Assembly: GCA_021779205.1 (NCBI GenBank)
Contig: JAJYBE010000013.1
Coordinates: forward strand, 1 to 20,148
DNA: 20,148 nt
DNA from: a bacterium
GTDB taxonomy: Bacteria > Patescibacteriota > Minisyncoccia > Moranbacterales > UBA2206
Direction: 5' to 3'
A program made the position numbers and the translations under genes. The notes beneath the pieces are model-generated. The model was not told the origin of the DNA, ran no database searches, and saw only the letters and a list, made by a program, of their open reading frames with translations. This document shows positions 7,481 through 15,109 of this stretch, piece after piece; the first letter of the stretch is position 1, and the number at the start of each line of letters is the position of its first letter.

Positions 7481-8734
7481 ATGTCGAAAAAAAATCTTAT
7501 TGTTGGGATAGATGTCGGTTCATCTTTTGTGCGAACAATAATTGCGCAGGTTCTTCCTCAAGAAGAAAATCTGAGAATTATTGGAGTGGGCAGTGCGCCA
7601 TCTTTTGGCGTTAGAAAGGGAATCATTGTTGATTTAGAGGAGATAACCAGATCAATTAGTGAGTCGTTGTTGTTAGCTGAAAGAGTTTCTGGTGCGGAGG
7701 TTAAATCAGCCATGGTGGCTATTGGTGGTAATCATATCTCGGCTCAGTCTTCAAAAGGAGTTATTGCAGTCGGAAAAGCTGACGGCGAGGTTGGTGCTGG
7801 CGATATTGCACGAGTAATTAGTGCCGCTCAGGCTATTTCGATTCCGCCCAATAAAGAAATCATCCATATTATTCCTAAAAGTTATTCACTTGATGATCAA
7901 AAAAATATTCGCGATCCACTGGGAATGAACGGTGTTCGCTTGGAAGTGGATGCGTTAATTATTGAAGGCCTGACGCCACATATTAAAAATCTTAATAAAT
8001 GTATCAATGAAGCCGGTGTTGCCGTTGATGGTTTTGTGTTATCTTCTTTGGCGGCAGCTAAGGCGGTGCTTACGAAAAGACAAAAAGAGCTGGGCGTAGT
8101 ACTTGTAGATATTGGTGGCGGGTCAACATCGATTATTATGTTTGAGGAAAATGATCTTTTGCGTGTAGCGGTTGTGCCCGTTGGAGGAAGTCATATTACC
8201 AACGATATCGCGATCGGCTTACGCACTTCCATTGATGTTGCGGAAAGGGTGAAACTGGAATTTGGCAATGCTATGCCGCAAGAAATCAGCAAAAAAGAAA
8301 ATATTGATTTATCACAAATTGATTCCAACGAAGAAGGCATTGTTTCTCGCTATCATGTGGCGGAAATTATCGAAGCGCGTTTGGAAGAAATTTTTACATT
8401 AGTGAATAAAGAATTAAAATTGGCGGGCAAGGAACAATTGCTTCCTGCGGGAGCAGTCATTACCGGAGGAACGGCTAAATTGCCTGGATGCGTTGATTTG
8501 GCAAAAAATATTTTGGCATTGCCGGCACAAACTGGTTTTCCAATGCCCTTGGGAGGATTGGTTGATAAGGTAGATGACCCGGCGTTTTCAACGGCAGTCG
8601 GTCTGATTTTATGGGGCATGGAAGAAAATCAATCAATTGGCGGAGGAACGGCAAAAAAAGGTGTGTTTTTAGGCGGAAAATTCAAGGAAATAAAGGACAA
8701 AATGAGATTAATGTTTGGAAAATTTTTACCGTAA
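7481..8734 (+). CDS. ftsA: Cell division protein FtsA
   Basis: Actin-like ATPase that tethers FtsZ filaments to the membrane and recruits the divisome. In 417 residues: phosphate-1 loop GIDVGSSFVRTI (9-20), the FtsA-specific 1C domain (about 85-165), phosphate-2 loop VLVDIGGGSTSI (207-218) and an adenosine-motif GGTAKLPG in the C-terminal third. A C-terminal amphipathic helix (IKDKMRLMFGKFL, last 14 or so residues) is the expected membrane anchor after a Gly-rich linker. Family length is normal. It has its own promoter candidate at 7412-7440, and ftsZ follows after 182 bases with a separate promoter. Confidence 0.95.
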   Translation: MSKKNLIVGIDVGSSFVRTIIAQVLPQEENLRIIGVGSAPSFGVRKGIIVDLEEITRSISESLLLAERVSGAEVKSAMVAIGGNHISAQSSKGVIAVGKADGEVGAGDIARVISAAQAISIPPNKEIIHIIPKSYSLDDQKNIRDPLGMNGVRLEVDALIIEGLTPHIKNLNKCINEAGVAVDGFVLSSLAAAKAVLTKRQKELGVVLVDIGGGSTSIIMFEENDLLRVAVVPVGGSHITNDIAIGLRTSIDVAERVKLEFGNAMPQEISKKENIDLSQIDSNEEGIVSRYHVAEIIEARLEEIFTLVNKELKLAGKEQLLPAGAVITGGTAKLPGCVDLAKNILALPAQTGFPMPLGGLVDKVDDPAFSTAVGLILWGMEENQSIGGGTAKKGVFLGGKFKEIKDKMRLMFGKFLP

Positions 8735-8755
8735 AAAAATAGAAAAAAACCTAGT

Positions 8756-8783
8756 TTGACATTTATTGGGATAATGTGATAGA
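8756..8783 (+). promoter_or_regulatory. Promoter for ftsZ
   Basis: A perfect TTGACA at 8756-8761, a 16-base spacer, then GATAGA at 8778-8783 (ATAGAT one base on is an alternative at 17). It would give a leader of about 125 bases before the ftsZ ATG. The leader is AT-rich, with no riboswitch-like structure that I can see. Confidence 0.6.
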
Positions 8784-8916
8784 TTTAATTATCAAATGAC
8801 TACTTTATTTTGCTTTAATAAGTGAGACAAAGAGATATAAAAATAAAAAACAAAAACAAGAATAGATCCCGCAAGACCTGTGCTTTTTAATGTATAAACA
8901 TATCTCATAAAAATAT

Positions 8917-10134
8917 ATGGCAGAAATTAAACCACCAGTAGAAACATTTGTTCGTATTAAAGTTGCGGGAGTTGGCGGTTCTGGCGGACACGGAATCAGC
9001 AGAATGATTGACACGAAAATCAAGGGTGTTGAGTTTGTGGCAATAAACACTGATGCGCAAGATTTGCATCATAATAGAGCGACAGAAAAAGTGCATATTG
9101 GTAAGAATTTAACCAAAGGCTTAGGCTCCGGAATGAATCCTGATGTTGGAAGGCAAGCAGCAGAAGAAAATCGTGATGAAATTCAAGAGGTGCTCAAGGG
9201 TTGTGATATGGTTTTTGTTACTTGCGGATTAGGAGGAGGAACGGGAACGGGAGCAGCTCCGATTGTTGCGGAAACAGCTAAAGAATTGGGTGCGCTAACG
9301 GTAGCTGTTGTGACTAAGCCGTTTAGTTTTGAAGGTGCGCAAAGACGAGCGATTGCCGAAGAAGGATTGGCCAATCTGAAAGAACGAGTTGATACATTAA
9401 TTACTATTCCAAATGATAAATTGTTGCAAATAATTGATAAAAAAACCTCACTGATTAATGCTTTTAAAATTGTCGATGATGTTCTTCGCCAAGGTGTACA
9501 GGGGATTTCTGATTTGATTACAAAACCTGGCGTGGTTAATGTTGATTTTGCTGATGTGCGGGCAATTATGAATAATAGCGGTTCCGCTCTCATGGGAATA
9601 GGGATTGGAACGGGGGAGAATCGCGCTGCTGATGCTGCCAAAGCTGCGATTAATAGTCCTCTTCTAGAGCTTTCTATTGATGGAGCAAGGGGTGTTCTTT
9701 TCAATGTTTCCGGATCGTCTGATTTGACAATGCTTGAAATAAATGAAGCGGCAAATATAATCACGGAAGCAATTGATCCGAATGCCAAGGTAATTTTTGG
9801 TGCGGTAGTTGATGAATCGCTAAAAAAAGGCGAGGTGCAAATTACGGTTGTGGCAACTGGATTTGATGAGGAGAAAGTCAACGAATCTCCAATGGAGAAA
9901 GCGAGCAGAATAAAAAATATCGAAGAGAAAAAAAATGATAATAGCAATGAATTAAAAAGGGATGATTTTAATAATTTTTCTCGCAGAGATGAACCGAGAA
10001 TGATTATTGAAGAAAAAGTTCCGCCAAAGATTCAAAGACCATCAACTTTTATGCAAAAGGAAAAAACATTGGCTGATGATGACGATGATGAGTTGGAGAT
10101 ACCGGCATTTATTCGCAGAAAAATGGGTAAGTAG
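8917..10134 (+). CDS. ftsZ: Cell division protein FtsZ
   Basis: Tubulin-like GTPase that forms the division ring. In 405 residues: NTDAQDL (44-50), the tubulin signature GGGTGTG (106-112), the T7 catalytic-loop stretch NVDFADVRAIM (208-218), a C-terminal domain to about 315, a charged variable linker (about 316-390) and the conserved C-terminal peptide DELEIPAFIRRKMGK, which binds FtsA. One oddity: the first glycine-rich loop reads GVGGSGGHGISRM (18-30), where most FtsZ proteins have GVGGGGNNAVNRM, so the usual Asn pair is absent. The remaining GTP-site motifs look normal. It follows ftsA but has its own TTGACA promoter, and a strong terminator follows. Confidence 0.97.
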   Translation: MAEIKPPVETFVRIKVAGVGGSGGHGISRMIDTKIKGVEFVAINTDAQDLHHNRATEKVHIGKNLTKGLGSGMNPDVGRQAAEENRDEIQEVLKGCDMVFVTCGLGGGTGTGAAPIVAETAKELGALTVAVVTKPFSFEGAQRRAIAEEGLANLKERVDTLITIPNDKLLQIIDKKTSLINAFKIVDDVLRQGVQGISDLITKPGVVNVDFADVRAIMNNSGSALMGIGIGTGENRAADAAKAAINSPLLELSIDGARGVLFNVSGSSDLTMLEINEAANIITEAIDPNAKVIFGAVVDESLKKGEVQITVVATGFDEEKVNESPMEKASRIKNIEEKKNDNSNELKRDDFNNFSRRDEPRMIIEEKVPPKIQRPSTFMQKEKTLADDDDDELEIPAFIRRKMGK

Positions 10135-10158
10135 ATTTTTTGGATAATAAAAACTAAA

Positions 10159-10189
10159 AAAGAGCGCTTTTTCAGCGCTCTTTCTTTTT
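10159..10189 (+). terminator. Rho-independent terminator after ftsZ
   Basis: A perfect 10-bp stem, AAAGAGCGCT (10159-10168) with AGCGCTCTTT (10174-10183), surrounds a TTTTC loop and is followed by CTTTTT. It ends the ftsA-ftsZ unit. Confidence 0.92.
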
Positions 10190-10233
10190 GCAAAAAATAA
10201 TATTTTATATTATGCTGTAAGAGTATGATATTC

Positions 10234-10304
10234 TCGGAGATCGTCTAACGGTAGGACAACAGACTCTGACTCTGTTAATTGGGGTTCGAATCCCTATCTC
10301 CGAA
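10234..10304 (+). tRNA. tRNA-Gln (anticodon CTG)
   Basis: A full cloverleaf folds by eye. Acceptor TCGGAGA (10234-10240) pairs with TCTCCGA (10297-10303). The anticodon stem ACAGA/TCTGT holds loop CTCTGAC with anticodon CTG, reading CAG. The T arm contains TTCGAAT, and the discriminator is A at 10304. CCA is not encoded. Confidence 0.93.
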
Positions 10305-10445
10305 CTAGTATGTTTTTTTGTTTCTTCAGAGACTTTTTTAAATATCTCCCGATAAAAATGTTGAGTGTGCGGGCTATTGGACGAAGTTGGAACTTATATC
10401 CATAGCTTACAAGCAACGATTTAATCATTTTTACTGGAAATTAAT

Positions 10446-10483
10446 AGAAGCCGCTCCGGATGAGTCCGAAACGGCTTCTTTTT
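10446..10483. terminator. Long hairpin at the edge of the high-G+C cassette
   Basis: AGAAGCCG (10446-10453) pairs with CGGCTTCT (10472-10479), with an inner CGGA/TCCG pairing, followed by T on the plus strand. It lies just beyond the stop of the minus-strand gene at 10505. It could end that transcript from the other side, but on the minus strand the tract after the stem is only ATTAATTT. The rest of 10305-10504 shows no gene that I can support. Confidence 0.6.
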
Positions 10484-10504
10484 GCATTGCTGACTCTTGC
10501 GCGC

Positions 10505-11359
10505 CTACTGTTTGTAGATGAGCTTCGGTTTGGAAACCGAGAACTCGCCATTCCAAACGAGAGGCAAGCCACCAAGTATATCCAGTGATTCCTGATGAAC
10601 CAGGTGCGAGAGTATCAGCAGGTCGTTCGGCAAAGTCTCAAGTGTATGCGACTTGATGACTTTTTCGAAAGCAGAAGCAAGGCGGTTGTTGAGCTGTTTG
10701 TCGATTTCGTCTTTTTTGGAAGCGTAAATCATTGCCGCATTGCGGTCGCTGGACAGGCTCAGGTTTGCTTCGATGTTGGCGGTCACGGTAACGCCGTCGC
10801 TGGTTTTGGCTGTCAGTGTGTTGGCAAAAATTTTGTTATCACGCTGAATCCATGTGACCGGTGCGAACGGACTTGTCATGGCGTGGGTTGAGTCGATAGG
10901 CAGAACCATGTTCCCAACCACCGCAATCTTGCCCAACGAAGGCTGTATGATTGTCGAGCAAAGCATGGGAATGATTCCGAATAGCAGTGTGAGAATCAAA
11001 AGGTAAGTCCTATCGGGCACGGGTTCATCGGAATTGTAGTCATAACGCTGTTTGTACTTTCCCATCTTGAAGGCTTTCTGGAATGCATCTGTCCGCTCAT
11101 CGCCTTGGAAAAGCCAGTCTCGGAGGAAACGGTAGTATGGGGTTATCAGAAACATCCATACAAAGATGGCAACAAGGATGAGAAAGCCAATGATAAAACC
11201 GGCAACGACATTGAAGTTCTCCCTCATGATTCCGGAGACGACGGCCATGCCAACCAGTTCCCAGAAGTAGAAAATCAACATGCCCCGGCAGGCCAGAAAA
11301 TCCGCGATTTCCCTAATGGCGTTTTGAATACTTGGAGCGACGATTTTGTTTGCAATCAT
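10505..11359 (-). CDS. Membrane protein with band-7/SPFH-like C-terminal region
   Basis: The 284-residue product has three hydrophobic segments (about 27-45, 51-72 and 118-138), with basic loops between them. The soluble C-terminal part (about 140-284) has the pattern FANTLTAKTSDGVTVTANIEANLSLS, then KQLNNRLASAFEKVIKSHTLETL, which resembles the SPFH/band-7/prohibitin domain: a beta-rich start with T-DG-V-V, then helices. This resemblance is by eye only. I chose the ATG at 11359 because a purine-rich G8 run (11363-11370 on the plus strand) lies four bases upstream; the frame extends 31 codons further up to 11452, but without support. Base composition is foreign: a counted block, 10561-10620, is 52% G+C, against 32% at 5881-5940. 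It stands alone, with its own promoters and hairpin, and looks recently transferred. Confidence 0.7.
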   Translation of the reverse strand: MIANKIVAPSIQNAIREIADFLACRGMLIFYFWELVGMAVVSGIMRENFNVVAGFIIGFLILVAIFVWMFLITPYYRFLRDWLFQGDERTDAFQKAFKMGKYKQRYDYNSDEPVPDRTYLLILTLLFGIIPMLCSTIIQPSLGKIAVVGNMVLPIDSTHAMTSPFAPVTWIQRDNKIFANTLTAKTSDGVTVTANIEANLSLSSDRNAAMIYASKKDEIDKQLNNRLASAFEKVIKSHTLETLPNDLLILSHLVHQESLDILGGLPLVWNGEFSVSKPKLIYKQ

Positions 11360-11466
11360 TTTCCCCCCCCTTTTGTAGTCTGTCGATTGAAAGAATGTCT
11401 TATGACCAAGCCAACAAAATAAACTACGGCCACAACAAATAAAAAGCGACAATACCGCTGTTTCTC

Positions 11467-11494
11467 ATAATATTTTCAAACACCTGAATGTCAA
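11467..11494 (-). promoter_or_regulatory. Proximal promoter of the band-7-like gene
   Basis: Read on the minus strand: TTGACA (11494-11489), a 16-base spacer, TATTAT (11472-11467). It would start transcription near 11460, about 100 bases before the ATG. Confidence 0.6.
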
Positions 11495-11507
11495 GGTGCA
11501 ATAAACT

Positions 11508-11536
11508 ATCTTATAACATTAATTTGGTTTTGTCAA
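11508..11536 (-). promoter_or_regulatory. Distal promoter of the band-7-like gene
   Basis: Read on the minus strand: TTGACA (11536-11531), a 17-base spacer, TAAGAT (11513-11508); TATAAG with a 15-base spacer is an alternative. It is in tandem with the proximal promoter. The CACCT/AGGTG inverted repeat (11481-11498) lies between the two start points and overlaps the proximal -35, so it may be an operator, but this is only a guess. Confidence 0.5.
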
Positions 11537-11613
11537 TGTCGGCTGTAGGCCATGAATTATTTGGCTTATGTAAAGCATAAATTTGCTATTGTTTTCTCTT
11601 GATTTGACTTTTA

Positions 11614-11643
11614 CTCATAAAACGGGCTATATTAACCTGATTT
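11614..11643 (+). promoter_or_regulatory. Promoter for the first element gene
   Basis: TTGACT, an 18-base spacer and TATATT lie between about 11614 and 11643, ahead of the ATG at 11662. They read in the plus direction, opposite to the band-7-like gene. Confidence 0.5.
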
Positions 11644-11661
11644 AATCAATCAGTTTTTTGT

Positions 11662-12397
11662 ATGCCAAAAGAGTTTACCCTAGAAGAAAAAATATATTAA
11701 CAGTTAATGCTATTGCAAGCCAATGATGAATTTATGGCTGATGTTTTGGCTTTGCGAAAAAAACGCAAAGAAACTCTAGCAGAAGTTATTGAAACAGATG
11801 ATGGAGAAGAAGTTATTGTTTCTTATAACGATACCAATGCATACAAAAACGAGTTAAAAAATTTGATGAAAAAATACGGCCTTTCGCACATTGCCTATTT
11901 TCATCTTGAACATTTCATTTCTATCGGCAATGCTATAGATATTCATAATTATAAAAGTGGAAATTTTTTTAATCATCTTGCTCCAAGATTGATACTAAAA
12001 ATAGAAGAACTCGCCATAGTTAAATCAGAGATAACGGGAGAAGATGAACTTCTTTTCCCGGACAATTGGAATGAAGAGCAATTTGTGACTATTTAAATAT
12101 TTCCCGAAACCACTATCAATGATTTTATCAGAAATTGGGAAGATATTGCCAAAGAAAGAGACCGCCTATACGGCATAAAAAATAAAAGTGTGGAAAGATT
12201 CATGCGCAGCAAAAATATTGAAAGAGATTTATTTATCTATCAATTGAAAAAACAAGGTATGACGGCTAAAAATATTGTCAAAGAACTAGCAAAACGAGAA
12301 ATTTAAAGGCGAGATTATTGGCTATGAAGAAGTACAGAAGATTATAAAAAGGCTCAAGGAAAGGGTGAATAGAAATATGCCACACAAGATTATCTAG
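11662..12397 (+). pseudogene. Broken gene of unknown function in the element
   Basis: From the ATG at 11662 the frame reads MPKEFTLEEKIY, stops at TAA 11698-11700, and then continues in the same frame (QLMLLQANDEF...). It stops again at TAA 12094-12096 and continues once more (IFPETTINDFIRNW...) to a third TAA near 12303. A shift of frame there, consistent with loss of two bases in a GAGA repeat, gives KFKGEIIGYEEVQKIIKRLKERVN and ends at TAG 12395-12397. The repaired protein would be about 245 residues, soluble and charged. KKQGMTAKNIVKELAKRE near the C-terminal end looks like a helix-turn-helix, so DNA binding is possible. I do not recognise the family. A promoter candidate precedes it and a terminator follows. 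Confidence 0.6.
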
Positions 12398-12433
12398 TAC
12401 GTCTTATACGTCAACTTTCAAATAATCTATCCT

Positions 12434-12462
12434 AACCGCATTAAGTACTAATGCGGTTTTTT
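12434..12462 (+). terminator. Terminator after the first element gene
   Basis: A perfect 10-bp stem, AACCGCATTA (12434-12443) with TAATGCGGTT (12449-12458), has loop AGTAC, and its T tract continues to 12462. It lies two bases before the ATG of the next small gene. Confidence 0.85.
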
Positions 12463-12463
12463 C

Positions 12464-12613
12464 ATGCAAGAAAAATTCAGCCAATAACTTAGGAATAGAA
12501 TCGTTGAGTATTTTGAAAAATACCACTGCTTAACTATTTCCAATGAAGAAGCCGACGAGCATCTTGATTCACTGGCTGAATTATTTATCACGTTTAACTC
12601 TATGCGGGAATGA
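12464..12613 (+). pseudogene. Small broken ORF, 50 codons
   Basis: From the ATG at 12464 the frame reads MQEKFSQ, hits TAA at 12485-12487, then continues in frame as LRNRIVEYFEKYHCLTISNE and on through EADEHLDSLAELFITFN to TGA at 12611-12613. The downstream part is a clean, acidic, helix-rich stretch without further stops, which suggests a real gene of about 49 residues interrupted by one nonsense change (CAA to TAA is the simplest). Function unknown. Its end overlaps the nested palindrome upstream of the Rep gene. Confidence 0.45.
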
Positions 12614-12655
12614 CGAAATTTGCGCCGTCAGGCGCAAAGCGGCGTAGCCGCATAG
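12600..12655. repeat. Nested palindrome upstream of the HUH Rep gene
   Basis: An outer perfect 8-bp stem, CTATGCGG (12600-12607) with CCGCATAG (12648-12655), encloses an inner perfect 8-bp hairpin, TTTGCGCC (12619-12626) with GGCGCAAA (12631-12638), loop GTCA. A competing 5-bp hairpin GCGGC/GCCGC (12639-12651) shares bases with the outer stem. There is no T tract, so it is unlikely to be a terminator. It lies 50 bases before the HUH initiator gene, so a double-strand origin or nick site is the leading idea; an operator for the initiator is the alternative. Confidence 0.6.
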
Positions 12656-12705
12656 TTATACTTGTTTAATGCATCATTTAATATGATAGCCATAATTTTA
12701 TTTCT

Positions 12706-13581
12706 ATGGAAAATGAAACTCAAAATTTAAGCAATACTGAAGCAACTTTGTATTTTTCCAATCAATCCTTAAAGTTGTCTGGTTTTGATTTGAAACTGTC
12801 CCGCTTTGAAAAAAGCATCATGATCGGAAACAGGCGATTTAAGAAAAAGGAATACGATGACGGAATAAAACGACTGGAAAAGGAAAAATTATCGCCTGAC
12901 GAAATTAGAAAAAAGACTTTAAAAAGAGCCAAAAACAAAGTGATAGACTTAATGCTTTCTAATGCTTGGCATTGGAAAAAAAGAAACGGAAAAGCCTATC
13001 TGCCGATATTTATCACCTTCACTTTCCGGGATAATGTCACTGAACTTGATTATGCCAATAAGGAATTTACCAAATTTATCCGGCGATTAAGTTATAATAT
13101 CCGTGGTAAAATTTCCTTTCTCAAATATTTGGCGGTCATAGAATTTCAAGAGCGAAGCGCAATTCATTATCATGTCGTTTTCTTCAATCTGCCATGGATA
13201 GATAGGATTTGTGACAAAATGCGTGACGAATGGCGAAAATGTGTCGGCGAAGGTTCAGCTCGGGTAGAATCGGTAAAATCAGTTAAAGGAATGATTGGCT
13301 ATTTAACCAAATATTTGACCAAAAGTTCTAATGACGATAGATTGTTAGCAAGGAAAAGTTACTTTCCTAGCCGAGGACTGAAACAGCCAATTAGATGCAG
13401 TTCTGAAGAGGTGATAAATTTGGTTAGACCGATATTACCCGATAAAGCCCAATATGATTTCTACGAATACGAAAATGAATTTCTAAAACGCACTGAGATT
13501 TATTGCTACAATCTAAGGAAATATCCTAAAGTTTATAAAAAAATAAAAGAAGAAATACTAAAAAATATAATAACGGAATAA
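12706..13581 (+). CDS. rep: HUH-type rolling-circle replication initiator
   Basis: Nicks one strand at an origin hairpin and stays bound to the 5' end through a tyrosine to start rolling-circle replication. The 291-residue protein has motif I FITFTFRDN (102-110), the metal-binding HUH motif AIHYHVVFF (152-160; His154 and His156) and motif III with two overlapping YxxK units in GYLTKYLTK (198-206; Tyr199/Lys202 and Tyr203/Lys206). A SRGLKQPIR stretch (222-230) is also seen in phage and plasmid initiators of this type. The basic N-terminal third (about 40-95) has no obvious domain, and no helicase domain is present. It is the only intact gene of the element. The recombinase ATG follows four bases after its stop, suggesting a shared transcript. 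A relaxase or transposase role is less likely. Confidence 0.75.
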   Translation: MENETQNLSNTEATLYFSNQSLKLSGFDLKLSRFEKSIMIGNRRFKKKEYDDGIKRLEKEKLSPDEIRKKTLKRAKNKVIDLMLSNAWHWKKRNGKAYLPIFITFTFRDNVTELDYANKEFTKFIRRLSYNIRGKISFLKYLAVIEFQERSAIHYHVVFFNLPWIDRICDKMRDEWRKCVGEGSARVESVKSVKGMIGYLTKYLTKSSNDDRLLARKSYFPSRGLKQPIRCSSEEVINLVRPILPDKAQYDFYEYENEFLKRTEIYCYNLRKYPKVYKKIKEEILKNIITE

Positions 13582-13585
13582 TATT

Positions 13586-15109
13586 ATGAAATACATCATC
13601 TATGCTAGAAAATCAACAGAGAGCGAAGACTGACAAACTTTGTCAATAAATTCCCAAATTGAGGAAATGAAACAGATTGTTGAAAGGGAAAATCTGACAA
13701 TCGTTAAAATTTTCCAGGAATCAAAATCTGCCAAACTCCCGGGGCGAGAAATATTTGGCGAAATGATTGAATTTATCAAAAGCGGAAAAGCTAACGCTAT
13801 TTTGTGCTGGAAGATTGATCGATTATCTCGAAACCCGGTCGATGAGGGACTCATAAAATGGATGCTCTAAAATGAAACGATAAAACAAATAAAAACTTAT
13901 GACCGTGATTACAATCCCGAGGATAATGTACTTTTGGCCAGCATTGAGTTTAATATGGCTAACCAATACATCCGGGATTTAAGCAATAACGTGAAATGTG
14001 GCAATCGGGCAAAATTAGAAAATGGCGGCTGGCCAGGTAAAGCCCCGATTGGTTATCTCAATAACAAAGAGGATAGAAGTATTTATATCGACAAAAAACG
14101 CGCGCCGTTTATCCAGAAGATATTTGAATTGTATTCTACTGGTGGCTACAGCTTGAAAGAAGTAACTGACAAAATGTACGAGCTAGGTTTTCGCTCGAAA
14201 GCTGGATTTAAAATTCATAAAAGCAATATCCATAAAATTTTAACCAATCCGTTCTATTGCGGGATTATGGTGAAACTTGGAAAATTTTATCCCGGTCGCC
14301 ACGAATTGGTGATTTCTAAACTTATCTTCGATAACGCGCAAAATGTCTTGCTCGGCAAGAACCACGGCAAAAAGCAGAAACTCTTTTTCCCTTATAAGGG
14401 ATTTCTTCGATGTGGGTCTTGCGGATGTGCTTTGACCGCCAGCACTAAAAAGGGCACGATTATTACTATTGCACCAATGGCAAGGGACAATGTGAGGCGC
14501 ACAAAAGCTACATGCGGTCTGAATATATTTGGAGGGCATCGTGGCGCGACCGTCTTTGATGAGATAAAATTTGATGAGGAAATTATTGAAATTGCTTATG
14601 AGGCGTCCAAGGAAAAAATACGGACTGGCAAAAACTTTCAAGAAAATGCCCGCCAGAATCTCTTGAAAGAGTTGGAAATTGTTCGTAGCAAGCAATCGAA
14701 GCTCTTAGATAGTTATATTTATCCAATCTGATAACGGAATCGGTTTACAAGTCCAAAAAGGCGGAACTTAATAACGAAGTTACCGCATTGGAGGCGCAAC
14801 TTAAAAAATTGGGCAGTTTTTCTTCCGACCCATATTCTACTTTGGAACAAACAAAAAAAAGTCTTTTTAGAAGCTGCCAGAGCCAAAAAATACTTCTTGA
14901 GTAGTAATCCGACGGATAAAAGAAAAGTAGTAGAAAATTTACTTTGGAACTTTACCATTTCCAATCGGGAATTGGCTCAAGTGAGCTACAAACAGCCCTA
15001 TCAGGTGCTGGCCAATTCACCGAAAAACCTTGATATTTTCGAAATGTGCCCCCTGCAGGATTCGAACCTACGGCCTTCTGGTCCGAAGCCAGACGCTCTA
15101 ATCCGCTGA
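13586..15109 (+). pseudogene. Large serine recombinase, inactivated by stops and frameshifts
   Basis: Site-specific recombinase of the resolvase/invertase superfamily. The N-terminal catalytic domain shows YIIYARKSTESED (catalytic Ser10), then CWKIDRLSRNPVDEG; the recombinase domain has NGGWPGKAPIGYLNNKED; then a zinc-ribbon half CGSCGC, a coiled coil, and LLWNFTISNRELAQVSYKQPY. Lesions: TGA at 13631-13633, where the family usually has Arg, and TAA at 13868-13870, where Gln is usual. The zinc-ribbon second half (14455 to about 14553) is readable only in another frame, as HDYYYCTNGKGQCEAH. There is a -1 shift near 14713, and a +1 shift at the A8 run 14853-14860. After NSPKNLDIFEM the frame enters the antisense of tRNA-Arg(TCG) and ends at 15109. 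The true C-terminus is therefore unclear. Confidence 0.88.

Larger units (their letters stand above)
11600..15046. mobile_element. Degraded integrated element with HUH Rep and serine recombinase
   Basis: All the genes read on the plus strand: a broken gene (11662), a broken 50-codon gene (12464), a nested palindrome (12600-12655), an intact HUH replication initiator (12706) and a large serine recombinase (13586) that abuts tRNA-Arg(TCG). Replication initiator plus site-specific recombinase next to a tRNA gene is the usual make-up of an integrative replicating element or integrated rolling-circle plasmid or phage. The left edge is uncertain; I set it just before the first promoter at 11614. 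No capsid, relaxase or coupling-protein gene is visible. Multiple stops and frameshifts show that it can no longer move on its own recombinase. Confidence 0.65.

Noticed and set aside
9183..9947. Long minus-strand open frame inside ftsZ
   Set aside because: A shadow of the ftsZ codon pattern, Ser/Ile/Ala-rich without motifs; FtsZ on the other strand is certain.
10374..10460. Short frame after tRNA-Gln reading MLSVRAIGRSWNLYP then TAG and LTSNDLIIFTGN
   Set aside because: Only about 30 codons with an in-frame stop. It could be a remnant of a recombinase tail, but nothing supports that.
11105..11422. Plus-strand open frames opposite the band-7-like gene (also 10595-10891)
   Set aside because: They lie antisense to a gene with membrane segments, promoters and a ribosome site, and their translations show no domain-like pattern.
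11360..11452. Upstream extension of the band-7-like gene (31 extra residues)
   Set aside because: It has no ribosome site, and the G8 run directly before the ATG at 11359 marks the better start.
13586..15046. Genome-wide recoding of TGA or TAA
   Set aside because: The intact core genes terminate normally, many at TAA, and TGA is not needed as sense in any core gene here. Recoding could at most concern the source of the element.
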